NCBI GenBank assembly: GCA_041390625.1
Contig: JAWKPM010000007.1
Location: forward strand, 62,001-126,000
From: RBC038 sp041390625
Lineage (GTDB): Bacteria > Chloroflexota > Dehalococcoidia > UBA2979
Reading direction: 5' to 3'
DNA length: 64,000 bases
Position 1 is the stretch's first letter, and every line of letters starts with the position of its first letter. Below the pieces are notes generated by a model. The model saw nothing but the letters and a program-made list of their open reading frames with translations. It did not search any database and had not been told where the DNA came from. The translations under genes and the position numbers were made by a program. Below, in pieces: positions 41,150 to 49,513 of the stretch.

Positions 41150-41800
41150 ATGTGGAGCGCGACGCGGCTGACGGCCTCGACGTTCGGTCTGCTGGCGGGC
41201 CTCGGCGGCCTCCGTCACGGCATCGGCGAGGTGCAGCAGGGGAACGTGCGGCCGGACGGGCTGTTCATCGAGTCGTGGACCTCGGGGCCGATCGCGGAGC
41301 ACATGGACGGTGAGCCCGGCCTGACCATCGTGCCGAACATGGTGGCGACGGGCGTGCTGGCGCTCATCGCCTCGGTGGCCGTCGTGGTGTGGGCGGCGTG
41401 GTTCGTGCAGCGGCGGCACGGCGGGCTCACGCTCACGGCGTTCTCGGTGGTGATGCTGCTGGTGGGCGGGGGCGTCGGCCCGCCCGTGGTGGGGATGCTG
41501 GCGGGATGGCCCGGGCACGCGACCGGAACGCCCGAGCGCGCGTGGCCAGCGCGGCTGCCGGCATCGATGCGGCGCGCACTGGCCTCGAGCTGGCCGTTGG
41601 TGTTCGCACTGGCGGCGGCCAACGGGCTGTTCCTCTTCGTGATCTCGCTGGCACTGCTGTTCTGGTTCGACGTGACGAACGCGGACCTCTTCCTGTGGAG
41701 CTTCTATCTCTCGGTGGTGCTGCTGGTGGCGGCCTCGATGGGGGCGATCGCGCGAGACGCTGCCGGCCGCTCGTTGGTCGTCTCCGGCGAGGTACGCTGA
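41150..41800 (+). CDS. Multi-pass membrane protein, 216 aa
   Basis: Family not recognised. A first helix contains STFGLLAGLGGLRHGIGEV, then an extracytoplasmic loop with GNVRPDGLFIESWTSGPI, then helices around VLALIASVAVVVWAAWFV, LTAFSVVMLLVGGGVGPPVVGML, WPLVFALAAANGLFLFVISLALLFWF and LFLWSFYLSVVLLVAASMGAI, so five segments. The pattern FVQRRHGGL after the second helix is positively charged, as expected for the cytoplasmic side. AAGGAG is 6 bases before ATG 41150. A triple 8-base tandem repeat follows the stop. Confidence 0.7.
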   Translation: MWSATRLTASTFGLLAGLGGLRHGIGEVQQGNVRPDGLFIESWTSGPIAEHMDGEPGLTIVPNMVATGVLALIASVAVVVWAAWFVQRRHGGLTLTAFSVVMLLVGGGVGPPVVGMLAGWPGHATGTPERAWPARLPASMRRALASSWPLVFALAAANGLFLFVISLALLFWFDVTNADLFLWSFYLSVVLLVAASMGAIARDAAGRSLVVSGEVR

Positions 41801-41824
41801 TTCCTCGATTCCTCGATTCCTCGA
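41801..41824 (+). repeat. Tandem repeat: TTCCTCGA x3
   Basis: Three perfect 8-base copies of TTCCTCGA directly after the stop of the membrane-protein gene. They are built from the CCTCG core that is over-represented across the window, so they may be a local slippage product of that motif. Confidence 0.8.
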
Positions 41825-41878
41825 CCCTCGGTGTCGAATCCAGCGTGCCTCGATCGTCATGTCTTCGGAGGCGAGACC

Positions 41879-42229
41879 ATGCACTACGTCCTGCTGATGT
41901 ATGGCGAAGAGGCGAAGGGTGAGACGCCCACACAGATGCCGGCCGAGCGCGCGGCGGAGTGGGCGACGTTCTGGCAGGAGCAACCGCTGAAGAGCGTGCT
42001 GCACAGCTGGGGCGCGCTGATGCCGACAGCGGTCGCGCGCACGATGCGCGTCGATGAGCCGCCCACGCCGGTCGTGACCGACGGGCCCTTCGCCGAGACG
42101 AAGGAGCAGCTGGGCGGCTTCATCATCGTGGAGTGTGACTCGATGGACGAGGCGCTCGAGTTCGCGGCGCAGGTGCCGTGCGGGCCGCACGGCTCGATCG
42201 AGGTGCGGGCGCTCTCGGACCTCGGCTAG
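41879..42229 (+). CDS. YCII-related (DGPF domain) protein
   Basis: 116 aa from ATG 41879, with GGAGGCGAG upstream. The family signature is VVTDGPFAETKEQLGGFIIVECDSMDEALEFAAQVP, with MHYVLLMYGEE at the start. These small ferredoxin-like-fold proteins are often encoded beside sigma factors of the ECF type and have no settled enzyme activity; no sigma factor gene is adjacent here. The next feature downstream is the tRNA-Arg on the opposite strand. Confidence 0.88.
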   Translation: MHYVLLMYGEEAKGETPTQMPAERAAEWATFWQEQPLKSVLHSWGALMPTAVARTMRVDEPPTPVVTDGPFAETKEQLGGFIIVECDSMDEALEFAAQVPCGPHGSIEVRALSDLG

Positions 42230-42272
42230 CGCGGCGGTGCCTCAGGCCTCGGGAGGGGTGCGGGCCTCGTTT

Positions 42273-42348
42273 TGGCGCCCCCGGGAGGATTCGAACCCCC
42301 GACCTACGGAGTAGAAATCCGCTGCTCTGTCCACTGAGCTACGGGGGC
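42273..42348 (-). tRNA. tRNA-Arg (anticodon UCU)
   Basis: 76 bases including an encoded CCA. The minus strand has acceptor GCCCCCG paired with CGGGGGC, D stem GCTC/GAGC, anticodon stem GCGGA/TCCGT around loop TTTCTAC (anticodon TCT, reading AGA), and T arm with TTCGAAT. The T stem GGGGG/CCTCC contains G-U pairs. AGA is rare in this GC-rich DNA, so this tRNA decodes a seldom-used codon. It is the only tRNA gene seen in the window. Confidence 0.95.
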
Positions 42349-42409
42349 ACGCCTGCCTCGATCCTACGATGCGCCTCGGACGTCGAGGTAGCGGGGAAGT
42401 GCCTCGGGG

Positions 42410-43153
42410 CTAGGCGGGGGCGTCCGGGCGGAGCTCGGGCGGGGTGAAGCCGTCCGGGACGTACTCCATCAGGGCGCGGACCTCGTCCCAGGGTGGGGTC
42501 TTCGTCCAGCGACCGCCGAACCACCTCGAGACGCGGAAGCTGCCGGAGACGAGTCGCATGCGGCCGGGGCTGTCGCGCTGAGCCTGGCGCAGGGATGGAG
42601 CGTTATGGGCCCGGACGACGCCGGCAGAGAGCCACTGGCCTGTCCGGATGCGATAGAGGGAGCCGTGGTAGCCGCCTCGGTAGGAGAGGCCTCGGCCTCT
42701 GTACTCAGGCACGATCTCGAGGTCGTACGAAGCCTCCACGTGCTCGGCGAGGCGTCCGCCGAAGCGGTACTCGGGCATGCGGAAGACGCGAGCTCGGTTC
42801 GTGCTCCAGCCGATGAAGGTTTTCTCGCCGTTCTCACCCTCGATGGTCTTCAGCGTGACACGCCCACCCTCGAGATCCTCGCTGAGGAACGAGACGAGGT
42901 ACTCGAAGTCGATGTCGGGATGCATGCGGGGGCGGAGCTTGTGGAGGTCCTCGACGGTGAAGACGACCTCGGAGTCGATGGCGCCGGGACCGGACTCGCG
43001 GTCGTCGACGAGCTCGGTGAGGTAGTTGAGCGTCACGAACAGCCGCTCGGAGTAGTAGATGGGGCTGACCGCGCGGGCCACGAGGTGCTGCGCGACGTCT
43101 CGGACGCTCATGAAGCTGCGCAGGTAGCGGAGACGCGCGAGCCGTGCCCTCAT
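42410..43153 (-). CDS. Hypothetical protein with GNAT-like acyl-CoA-binding motif
   Basis: 247 aa, no named family recognised. The middle holds LEIVPEYRGRGLSYRGGYHGSLYRI, where EYRGRGL resembles the acetyl-CoA pyrophosphate loop of GNAT proteins, and VVRAHNAPSLRQAQR, which resembles the helix that usually follows (ANxxSxR). Before it are about 120 residues with a helical MSVRDVAQHLVARAVSPIYYSERLFVTLNYL and acidic loops. The C-terminus FRVSRWFGGRWTKTPPWDEV is Trp-rich. Start ATG 43153. An N-acyltransferase of unknown substrate is the best guess; confidence in function is low. Confidence 0.6.
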   Translation of the reverse strand: MRARLARLRYLRSFMSVRDVAQHLVARAVSPIYYSERLFVTLNYLTELVDDRESGPGAIDSEVVFTVEDLHKLRPRMHPDIDFEYLVSFLSEDLEGGRVTLKTIEGENGEKTFIGWSTNRARVFRMPEYRFGGRLAEHVEASYDLEIVPEYRGRGLSYRGGYHGSLYRIRTGQWLSAGVVRAHNAPSLRQAQRDSPGRMRLVSGSFRVSRWFGGRWTKTPPWDEVRALMEYVPDGFTPPELRPDAPA

Positions 43154-43256
43154 CGGCGGAGTGTCCGGAGATCATGCATGGCGGCGAACCTCGATGTTGG
43201 CGCGGGGTCCGAGATGCCTCGTGATTATGTCGGATCTCAGAGCGGTTCGCGGCGCC

Positions 43257-44531
43257 TCAGAACGCGAGGTAACGGAGCCAGAGATAGAGGGCGCTGACCG
43301 ACACGGTGGTGACGGTGGCCACCAGCCCGTAGCGCAGGAACGACCAGAACGAGATCGGATGGCCGGCGCGGGCGGCGAGGTTCGCGACGAGGACGTTGGC
43401 GGAGGCGCCGATGATCGTGAGGTTGCCGCCGAGGTCCGCGCCCATCGCCAACGCCCACCACAGGACGTTGCCGCCGTGGCCGAGGTCTGTCTGCATCTCC
43501 GAGATCACCGGGAGCATCGTCGCGGTGTACGGGATGTTGTCGACGATGCCCGACAGCACCGCCGACACGCAGAGGATCAGCATGGTCGCGACGGTGGTGG
43601 ACCCGCCGGCGGCGTCGCCAGCGCGCCGACCCACGGCCTCGAGCACGCCGTGCTCGTCGAGGGCGCCGACCACGATGAAGAGGCCGATGAAGAAGAAGAG
43701 GGTGCTCCACTCGACATCGCGGAGGGCGTGGTGGGGATCCTCGCGGGTGAGCAGCAGCAGGGCTGCCGCGCCGGCGAGCGCGACCGTCGACGGCTCGTAG
43801 TCGAGGGCGCCGTGCAGGAGGAAGCCCACCACGGTCGCGAGCAGGACGAGCCCAGAGAGTCGCAGCCTCCCTCGATCGGTGATCAGCTCGCTGTCGTCGA
43901 TCTCCATGACGCGCGCGGCGACGCCGGGCGCGGCCGCCATCTCGCCTCGGAGCTGGATGCGGACGACGACGAGATAGACGAGCAGCGCGAGCAGGGCGCC
44001 GGGACCGACACCGGTGGTGAAGTCGAGGAACGAGAGGCCGGCGTGGGAGCCGATGAGGATGTTCGGCGGGTCTCCGATGAGGGTCATGGTGCCGCCGATG
44101 TTGGAGGCAATGGCTTCGGCGACGAGCATCGGCGCGACGGAGACTCCGAGGGTTTGCGCCACCACGATCGTGACGGGGCCGACGAGCACGACGGTCGTCA
44201 CGTTGTCGAGAACCGCCGAGAGCACCCCGGTCACGAGGCAGAGCATCACGAGAACGCGGAGCGGGTCGCCTCGAGCGGCCTTCGCGGCTCGGATGGCGAG
44301 CCACTGGAAGACGCCGGTCGCGGCGAGCGTGTTTGCGATGATCATCATGCCGACGAGCAGCAGGATGACGTTGAGGTCGATCGCCTCGAAGGCCTGCTCG
44401 GAGTCGAGCAGGTGGAGGAGCAGGACGGCGGCCGCACCGAGGAGCGCGGCGGTGGTCTTGTGCACGCGCTCGGAGACGATGAGCGCATAGGTCACGACGA
44501 AGACGGCAACCGCGAGGCCGGCTTCGCTCAT
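43257..44531 (-). CDS. ArsB/NhaD family ion transporter
   Basis: 424 aa from ATG 44531 (a GTG three codons earlier is possible). Ten or more hydrophobic helices carry the ArsB/NhaD/OCA2 family hallmarks: LLLVGMMIIANTLAATGVF, LVTGVLSAVLDNVTTVVLVGPV, IASNIGGTMTLIGDPPNILIGS in the first half, and the mirrored LSGIVDNIPYTATMLPVI and MGADLGGNLTIIGASANVLVAN in the second. The paired DN motifs in the two halves form the ion path. The family includes arsenite, sodium/proton and anion carriers; substrate cannot be told from sequence, and no arsenic genes are adjacent. Confidence 0.88.
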   Translation of the reverse strand: MSEAGLAVAVFVVTYALIVSERVHKTTAALLGAAAVLLLHLLDSEQAFEAIDLNVILLLVGMMIIANTLAATGVFQWLAIRAAKAARGDPLRVLVMLCLVTGVLSAVLDNVTTVVLVGPVTIVVAQTLGVSVAPMLVAEAIASNIGGTMTLIGDPPNILIGSHAGLSFLDFTTGVGPGALLALLVYLVVVRIQLRGEMAAAPGVAARVMEIDDSELITDRGRLRLSGLVLLATVVGFLLHGALDYEPSTVALAGAAALLLLTREDPHHALRDVEWSTLFFFIGLFIVVGALDEHGVLEAVGRRAGDAAGGSTTVATMLILCVSAVLSGIVDNIPYTATMLPVISEMQTDLGHGGNVLWWALAMGADLGGNLTIIGASANVLVANLAARAGHPISFWSFLRYGLVATVTTVSVSALYLWLRYLAF

Positions 44532-44629
44532 CAGCAACACATGGCACTGAGGTCAGGTGTCACGGCGCCAGTGTGCGCCTCGCCCATCGCACGATCCAGC
44601 GGCGGTGCAGGCGTGGCCCCGAGGCCTCG

Positions 44630-44836
44630 CTAGCGGGTGAGGAGGCGAAGGAGCTCGACGGCGGTGACGCCCACGGCGAGGCCGGCTGCGATCGAGATCA
44701 CGTGGCCGGAGTAGAGGCGGGCGGCGATGCCGGCGACGACGGCCGCGCCGAACCAGACGTTCACCACGATCGCGAGGAACGAGATCAGCGCGTAGAAGAA
44801 GAGGCCCGCGCGGTTGCGCAGCAGGAAGTCACGCAT
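44630..44836 (-). CDS. Small two-helix membrane protein downstream of psd
   Basis: 68 aa. Two hydrophobic segments (FFYALISFLAIVVNVWFGAAVV and HVISIAAGLAVGVTAVELL) joined by a short polar turn. It overlaps the end of the phosphatidylserine decarboxylase gene by 8 bases, so co-translation is likely. It is much too short for phosphatidylserine synthase, which often follows psd. Family unknown; a membrane accessory to phospholipid synthesis is only a guess. Confidence 0.6.
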   Translation of the reverse strand: MRDFLLRNRAGLFFYALISFLAIVVNVWFGAAVVAGIAARLYSGHVISIAAGLAVGVTAVELLRLLTR

Positions 44837-45539
44837 GCGCGGCCTCCTGCCGGACGGCGAGACGGAGGAGCGCGGTATCGGGCGTCACGCGGTGGCCGAC
44901 GAGGTCGCGCGGAGGATCGCCCTCGATGACGGCGCAGGGGACGAAGACGTCGACCTGGCTGCCTCGGCCGATGAAGCCGAGCACCTCGCCGGAGGCGTGG
45001 CGGCCTTCGCGATCCGACGCCTCGAAGAAGCGGTTCAGGAAGCGGTCCATGATGATCACGAGGTAGCAGGGGCTCGGCCAGCCCTCGGGCGTCCACGACA
45101 GGATGATGCGCTGGTTGTGGGAGAGGAAGCCCTCGAGGTGGCGCTCCCACCAGCCGGCGAAGCCGAGCAGACGGTCCGAGAGCGTGACCATCGCGACGTT
45201 AACCGCGTCCATGACATCGACGCGGTGGAGCGTCGAGGCCTCTATGGCGGTCGGGGCGAGGACGTGGTGGTTGTCGTACGGGCCCACGAACACGCCGAGC
45301 TGGGCGTACGGCGCCTCGAGGTTCAGCGGCGTCTTCACCTGGCGGTCGCCCTTGTCGCAGTAGACATCGTCGCCGATGACTTCGCGGACGTAGACCACAG
45401 TGCCGTTCACGGGCGACCAGAAGCCGCTCGCGTCGACGCGAGGCGCGGGCCGGAACGCGCGGCTGTAGTGGTAGGTCCGGATCCAGAACTGCACGCCGAG
45501 CATGCCGAGGACCAGAACGCCCATGAGGGCGACGTGCAT
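44829..45539 (-). CDS. psd: Phosphatidylserine decarboxylase, short type
   Basis: 236 aa from ATG 45539 with AAGGCGAGG upstream. It is made as a pro-enzyme cut at Gly-Ser to create a pyruvoyl group; the cut site is G193-S194 in GRGSQVDVFVP. WSPVNGTVVYV near 41-51 and GPYDNHHVLAPT near 86-97 match the short archaeal/Sinorhizobium-like subfamily. One N-terminal hydrophobic helix anchors it to the membrane, where it turns phosphatidylserine into phosphatidylethanolamine. The partner synthase gene is not in the window. Confidence 0.9.
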   Translation of the reverse strand: MHVALMGVLVLGMLGVQFWIRTYHYSRAFRPAPRVDASGFWSPVNGTVVYVREVIGDDVYCDKGDRQVKTPLNLEAPYAQLGVFVGPYDNHHVLAPTAIEASTLHRVDVMDAVNVAMVTLSDRLLGFAGWWERHLEGFLSHNQRIILSWTPEGWPSPCYLVIIMDRFLNRFFEASDREGRHASGEVLGFIGRGSQVDVFVPCAVIEGDPPRDLVGHRVTPDTALLRLAVRQEAAHA

Positions 45540-45735
45540 GCTGCCTCGCCTTCCGCGGCCGTCACCGAGGTGGCGGCCTGACGATTGATCATCGGCCGAA
45601 GCCGCCTCTGCCGCCAGCCGCGTGCGGGCGGGGCTAGGCGCGAGCGGCGCAAGGTGCGACGATCGGCCTCGGTCGTCCGCAAACGGCGGCCACTCGATTC
45701 GACGCGAACTCGAACCCACGCGACTGGAGGCTCGG

Positions 45736-46218
45736 ATGGTGCGACTGCGGCACATCGAGCAGCGCCAGTTCCTGCCTCGAACGACGCTCGACGAGGTGTG
45801 GGAGTTCCTCGCGAATCCTCGAAACGTCGCGGCGGTGAGCCCGCCCGAACTGGGGCTGCGGGTGACCTCGGAGCCGCCGGTGCGCGTCTACCCCGGCCTG
45901 ATCGTGACGTACGAGCTCGAGGTGCTGCCGCGGCTGCGCTGGCACTGGGTCACCGAGGTCACGCACATTCGCGAGGGCCGACTGCTGGTCGACGAGCAGC
46001 GCTTCGGGCCATTCCGGATGTGGCACCACGAGCATCACCTCGCGGCACATGACGGCGGGGTCGAGGTCCGGGACCTCGTGACCTACGCGCTACCGCTGGG
46101 GCCGCTCGGCGTGATCGCAGACCTGATGCTTGTCTCGCACCGGCTGGAACGGGTGTTTGCGTTCCGCCGCCGGGTGCTCGCGCAGCGCTTCGGAGCGCCG
46201 CAGCTCGCGACGGACTAG
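45736..46218 (+). CDS. SRPBCC family (START-like ligand-binding) protein
   Basis: 160 aa. The fold is suggested by RQFLPRTTLDEVWEFLANPRNVAAVSPPELGL at the N-terminus, the strand series YPGLIVTYELEVLPRLRWHWVTEV and WHHEHHLAAHDGGVEVRDLVTYALPLGPLG, and a long C-terminal helix (LERVFAFRRRVLAQRFG). This resembles the CoxG/cyclase-dehydrase group that binds hydrophobic ligands. GGAGG at 45726-45730 is 5 bases before ATG 45736. It is divergent from psd. Ligand unknown. Confidence 0.82.
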   Translation: MVRLRHIEQRQFLPRTTLDEVWEFLANPRNVAAVSPPELGLRVTSEPPVRVYPGLIVTYELEVLPRLRWHWVTEVTHIREGRLLVDEQRFGPFRMWHHEHHLAAHDGGVEVRDLVTYALPLGPLGVIADLMLVSHRLERVFAFRRRVLAQRFGAPQLATD

Positions 46219-46265
46219 TCGGGCCTCGCGGCTCGAACGGCCTCGGTCGGACCGAGGCGCCTCGG

Positions 46266-46751
46266 TCAGCTCGCGCTGCGGGTCTGGACCTTCATCAGGC
46301 CGCCGACGACTTTGCGAACGCCCACGACCTCGACGCCCTCGAGGTGCGGGCTCGTGGTGAGGTACTTCTGCACGACGCGGCCGACGGGCTGCGCCATCAT
46401 CACGGCGAACATCGTCATCGTGAACGCGTTGCCGAAGCGACCCGAATCGCGATGCATCGCCGCGGTGGCGGCGCCGGCACCGAGGAAGCCCGCGACGGCG
46501 AGATTCGTGCCGCAGAGCGGTGAGACCGCGAGCGAGGCCTGACCCTGCTGGAGGCGCTGCAGCGCCTCGGCGGCGGCGTCACCGAGCTCGTCAGGACTCA
46601 CGTCGCCGAGCAGGAAGAAGCCGTTGCCGGCGGCACGGCCGGCGATGCGACTCGGGCCGTGGCGGGCGAAGAGCACGGCCACGGTTGCGTGCTCGAGCGC
46701 ATGGTTGCGCCGGACGGACTCGAGCCATCGTCCTGCAATCGATCCCAGCAC
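46266..46751 (-). CDS. DUF6391-like protein
   Basis: 161 aa from GTG 46751, preceded by GGAAGGA. The conserved opening is VRRNHALEHATVAVLFAR, followed by FFLLGDVSPDELGDAAAEALQRL and a Gly/Ala-rich, weakly hydrophobic middle (LAVAGFLGAGAATAAM), then FGNAFTMTMFAVMMAQPVGRVVQKYLTT. This matches my recollection of the DUF6391 family in Chloroflexota and Cyanobacteria; there is no known function. Two short hydrophobic stretches may be membrane-associated. Confidence 0.6.
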   Translation of the reverse strand: MLGSIAGRWLESVRRNHALEHATVAVLFARHGPSRIAGRAAGNGFFLLGDVSPDELGDAAAEALQRLQQGQASLAVSPLCGTNLAVAGFLGAGAATAAMHRDSGRFGNAFTMTMFAVMMAQPVGRVVQKYLTTSPHLEGVEVVGVRKVVGGLMKVQTRSAS

Positions 46752-46911
46752 GTGGTCGTCCTTCCGTTCGCTCGCATCGTGCGCAAGGGGCAATCCAGCG
46801 GATTGCTCGGATTACGTCGTGAGTGTGAAGCGTCACGATCCAGTATAGGGAGCGCGCCTCGATGGCCGCGTCAGGGGATCGGCGTGGTCTGCCGAGGCGC
46901 CAATCGAAGCG

Positions 46912-48252
46912 TCAGTCGACGCGGCTGACGCCGGGGGCGCCGACCTCGAAGTCGGCGTCCACCTGGACGCGCACGGTGACCTCGGGACCGCCGTTCGGCG
47001 AGGAGATGTGGAGCGTGCCGGAGGCGCTCGAGGCCGGGAGCAGCGTCGGGTTCACCGTGATCTCGATGACACCGATGTCGGTGCACTCGGTGCGGCAGGA
47101 GACATCGCTACCGAGGGCCACGCCCGCCGGTGGGTCGGCGACGACCCAGTTCTCATCGCCAACGGCCGACCACGAGAGGATGCCACTGCCGCCGTTCGAG
47201 ACGCGGATCGTCGCGCGTGCGTCATCGGGACGGCCGTTCAGGTTCACCGTGACCCTCGAGCCGTCGACACGCATCGATGGCTGCCCGAGGACCTGCGAGG
47301 CGAAGCCCGGCACGACGTTCGGTGTGGCATCGACGTGTGCTGGCTGGGGCGTCGGCATGTCCATCGCGGCGTAGGGGAAAGAGAAGTTGGCCAGCGAGAG
47401 GGGAGTGAACCACTGCGGCAGCGAGGTGTTGGGCAGGCTGGCGGGCACGGGAGTCCACAGCACCGAGCCGCCGGCCGAGGCCGGGCGCGCCATACAGCCC
47501 CACACGAGCTCCTGATAGGGATAGCGGTTCCTCGACTGGGTGCCGTCGCAGTTGTAGCCGGCACGCGGCCAGCCCCCGAAGGACGGGTCCTGCGGGTGGT
47601 TCGATGAGTTCGCGCCGGGGCCGGTGAAGCCGTTGTAGGACCAGGTCGCGAAGTACCAGTTCTCGAGGATCGCGGGATCCGAGCCGTTGTCGGTGCCGGC
47701 GATGGGGCGGAGGTCGGGCGCCTGGTTCCACTTGTCGGCGAGGATCGCGGCGCCTCGGGCGATGTTGTAGACGTAGTGCGTTGCGACCGCGGTCTGGTTC
47801 GCCGTGGGGCGCTCCTCGTTGCCGAGCGGCACGGTCATGCCGGTGGTCACCTGCATCACGCCGTGACCGCAGTCGAAGGAGACGAGGGCGGGGCCGCCCG
47901 ACTCGAACGGGACGCTGCGCGACGCCATCGTGAGGTTCGACTCGACCCATGCGACCGCCTTCAGCAGGGTGGCCGGGACGCGCGCCGGTCCATCGGTGCG
48001 CGCACCGCGCGTGCCGACCTCGATGGCGGGGAGGCCGAAGAAGGCGTCCCCGGGGAAGAGCTGGTTCAGCGACCCGGCGTCGATGGCCTGGAGGTAGCGG
48101 GTGCGGGCCTGCTCGGCCTCGTAGGAGTCGGGGTTGCGGAGGAACGCACAGGCCTCGGCACGGGGCACACCGCCCCTCGATGGCGCGAGGGCCGCGACCA
48201 TCATCGCGAGGAGGGCGACCGCCGCCAGCGAGAACAGGTGACGCCTAGCCAC
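46912..48252 (-). CDS. Secreted lytic transglycosylase-like protein with C-terminal BACON-like domain
   Basis: 446 aa from GTG 48252. Signal peptide to about residue 33. The transglycosylase core has the catalytic Glu104 in LKAVAWVESNLTMAS and GHGVMQVTTG near 129-138, the GLMQI-like SLT motif. After the catalytic domain (to about 300) comes an Ig-like/BACON-type beta domain with GDENWVVADPPAGVALGSD and TLHISSPNGGPEVTVRVQV. Two Cys in SCRTECTD may pair. The start overlaps the stop of the TolB-like gene by 8 bases, so a sensor and a wall-cutting enzyme are made together. Confidence 0.8.
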   Translation of the reverse strand: MARRHLFSLAAVALLAMMVAALAPSRGGVPRAEACAFLRNPDSYEAEQARTRYLQAIDAGSLNQLFPGDAFFGLPAIEVGTRGARTDGPARVPATLLKAVAWVESNLTMASRSVPFESGGPALVSFDCGHGVMQVTTGMTVPLGNEERPTANQTAVATHYVYNIARGAAILADKWNQAPDLRPIAGTDNGSDPAILENWYFATWSYNGFTGPGANSSNHPQDPSFGGWPRAGYNCDGTQSRNRYPYQELVWGCMARPASAGGSVLWTPVPASLPNTSLPQWFTPLSLANFSFPYAAMDMPTPQPAHVDATPNVVPGFASQVLGQPSMRVDGSRVTVNLNGRPDDARATIRVSNGGSGILSWSAVGDENWVVADPPAGVALGSDVSCRTECTDIGVIEITVNPTLLPASSASGTLHISSPNGGPEVTVRVQVDADFEVGAPGVSRVD

Positions 48253-49390
48253 GGGCGGACCAGCCCAGGTAGATGACCTCGGTAGCGGCGGAGAGCGCGA
48301 ATCGCTCGCCATCGGCGGAGATCACGACCATCGTCTCGCGGCCGGGCTCGTAGGACGTTGCGCCATCGAAGGAGCGGGCGGCGAGGTACTGGCCGTCAGG
48401 GCTCCAGCCGAGCGGGACGTCGAAGCCCTCGGTGGGGGCGGCGAGCGGCTCCTCGGTGCCGTCGGCGAGCGAGACGGTGGCGGCCGGGGCACTCGAGTCC
48501 GGATACGCCTCGTAGCCGACGGTCACGGCGCCGCCCTCGGGCATCCACACGGGACCGAACTGCTCGGAGCGGGCGGCGGCGGTCGCGTCGCCGAGCCTCG
48601 ACGTGCCATCGGCGACGGAGACGACGTTCAGGCGGTGCACCCAGCGCTCGCCGAGCAGCTCAGGTGCGAGGTAGGAGACCTCGGTGCCGTCGGGCGAGAG
48701 TCGCCAGTCGCGGGCGATCTGGTCCGAGGCGTGGGCGACGAGACGCGGCTCGCCACCCTCGCGGACGGCGAGGAGGTCGGTGCCCTGCGTCGACAGCGTG
48801 GCGATCACGATCTCGCCCTCGGGCGTGACGCCGGCGGGGAAGACGCCGAAGTCGCCTCGATAGGTGTAGGCGGGGCGGCGGATGCTCGTGGCGAGATCGA
48901 CGCGGACGATCTCCTGCGTGCCGTCGCTGCGGGTGCTGCGGTAGACGAGGGCCTCGCCCGAGGCGTCGAAGACCGGCTGCACAAGGAGGTCGGCGTCACT
49001 GGCGAGCCGGCGCTGATCGCCGGTCTCGAGATCGAGCAGCCAGAGCTCGGCGGGCTCGTCACGCCTCGGGCGGCTCGATGGCGGCAGGACGGTGTAGGCG
49101 GCGCGCGAGCCGGCGACGGAGAAGGCGGGGTTGATGCCCCAGCCCTCGACGTGGTCGATGGTGGCGACGAGACGGCGGTCGGTGAGGTTACCGGGCTCAG
49201 CGATGAATACGCGGTCGGCGGTGGGGCCGAACTCGGCGTAGGCGAGGCCACCGGTGGAGGCACTCGACTGCACCTCGACGCCCGGGCCGTTGCCACCGCG
49301 GGTGAGGATGATGCCGAGAGCCACGAGGAGGGCGAGCGCGGCCACAGCCGCAGGGACGACGGAGCGCACGCCGAGGCGGGACAGGGGCAT
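48245..49390 (-). CDS. TolB-like beta-propeller protein with N-terminal membrane anchor
   Basis: 381 aa from ATG 49390. One hydrophobic helix (VVPAAVAALALLVALGIIL) near residues 10-30 anchors it outside. Repeated blades follow: AYAEFGPTADRVFIAE, INPAFSVAGSRAAYTV, VQPVFDASGEALVYRS, DWRLSPDGTEVSYLA, VWMPEGGAVTVGYE, LGWSPDGQYLAARS. The SPDG pattern is the TolB/WD40-like hallmark. No catalytic site is visible. Co-translated with the transglycosylase gene downstream. Confidence 0.8.
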   Translation of the reverse strand: MPLSRLGVRSVVPAAVAALALLVALGIILTRGGNGPGVEVQSSASTGGLAYAEFGPTADRVFIAEPGNLTDRRLVATIDHVEGWGINPAFSVAGSRAAYTVLPPSSRPRRDEPAELWLLDLETGDQRRLASDADLLVQPVFDASGEALVYRSTRSDGTQEIVRVDLATSIRRPAYTYRGDFGVFPAGVTPEGEIVIATLSTQGTDLLAVREGGEPRLVAHASDQIARDWRLSPDGTEVSYLAPELLGERWVHRLNVVSVADGTSRLGDATAAARSEQFGPVWMPEGGAVTVGYEAYPDSSAPAATVSLADGTEEPLAAPTEGFDVPLGWSPDGQYLAARSFDGATSYEPGRETMVVISADGERFALSAATEVIYLGWSARG

Positions 49391-49499
49391 CGCAACTCGC
49401 TTCGCGACCGGGTCCCCGCCGCCCGCGGTCGAGTTCGATGGCTGGTGGGCCGTAACAGTCACGATAGGGTCGGCCCTCGGGCGGGTCAACGCGACCGCT

Positions 49500-49505
49500 G
49501 ATACT
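49500..49505 (+). promoter_or_regulatory. Putative -10 (GATACT) of the M50 protease gene, leaderless
   Basis: CTGATACT, 8 bases, then ATG 49514. It is preceded by the T-G of an extended -10. No ribosome-binding site is visible before the start codon. Confidence 0.45.
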
Positions 49506-49513
49506 GTGGATCC

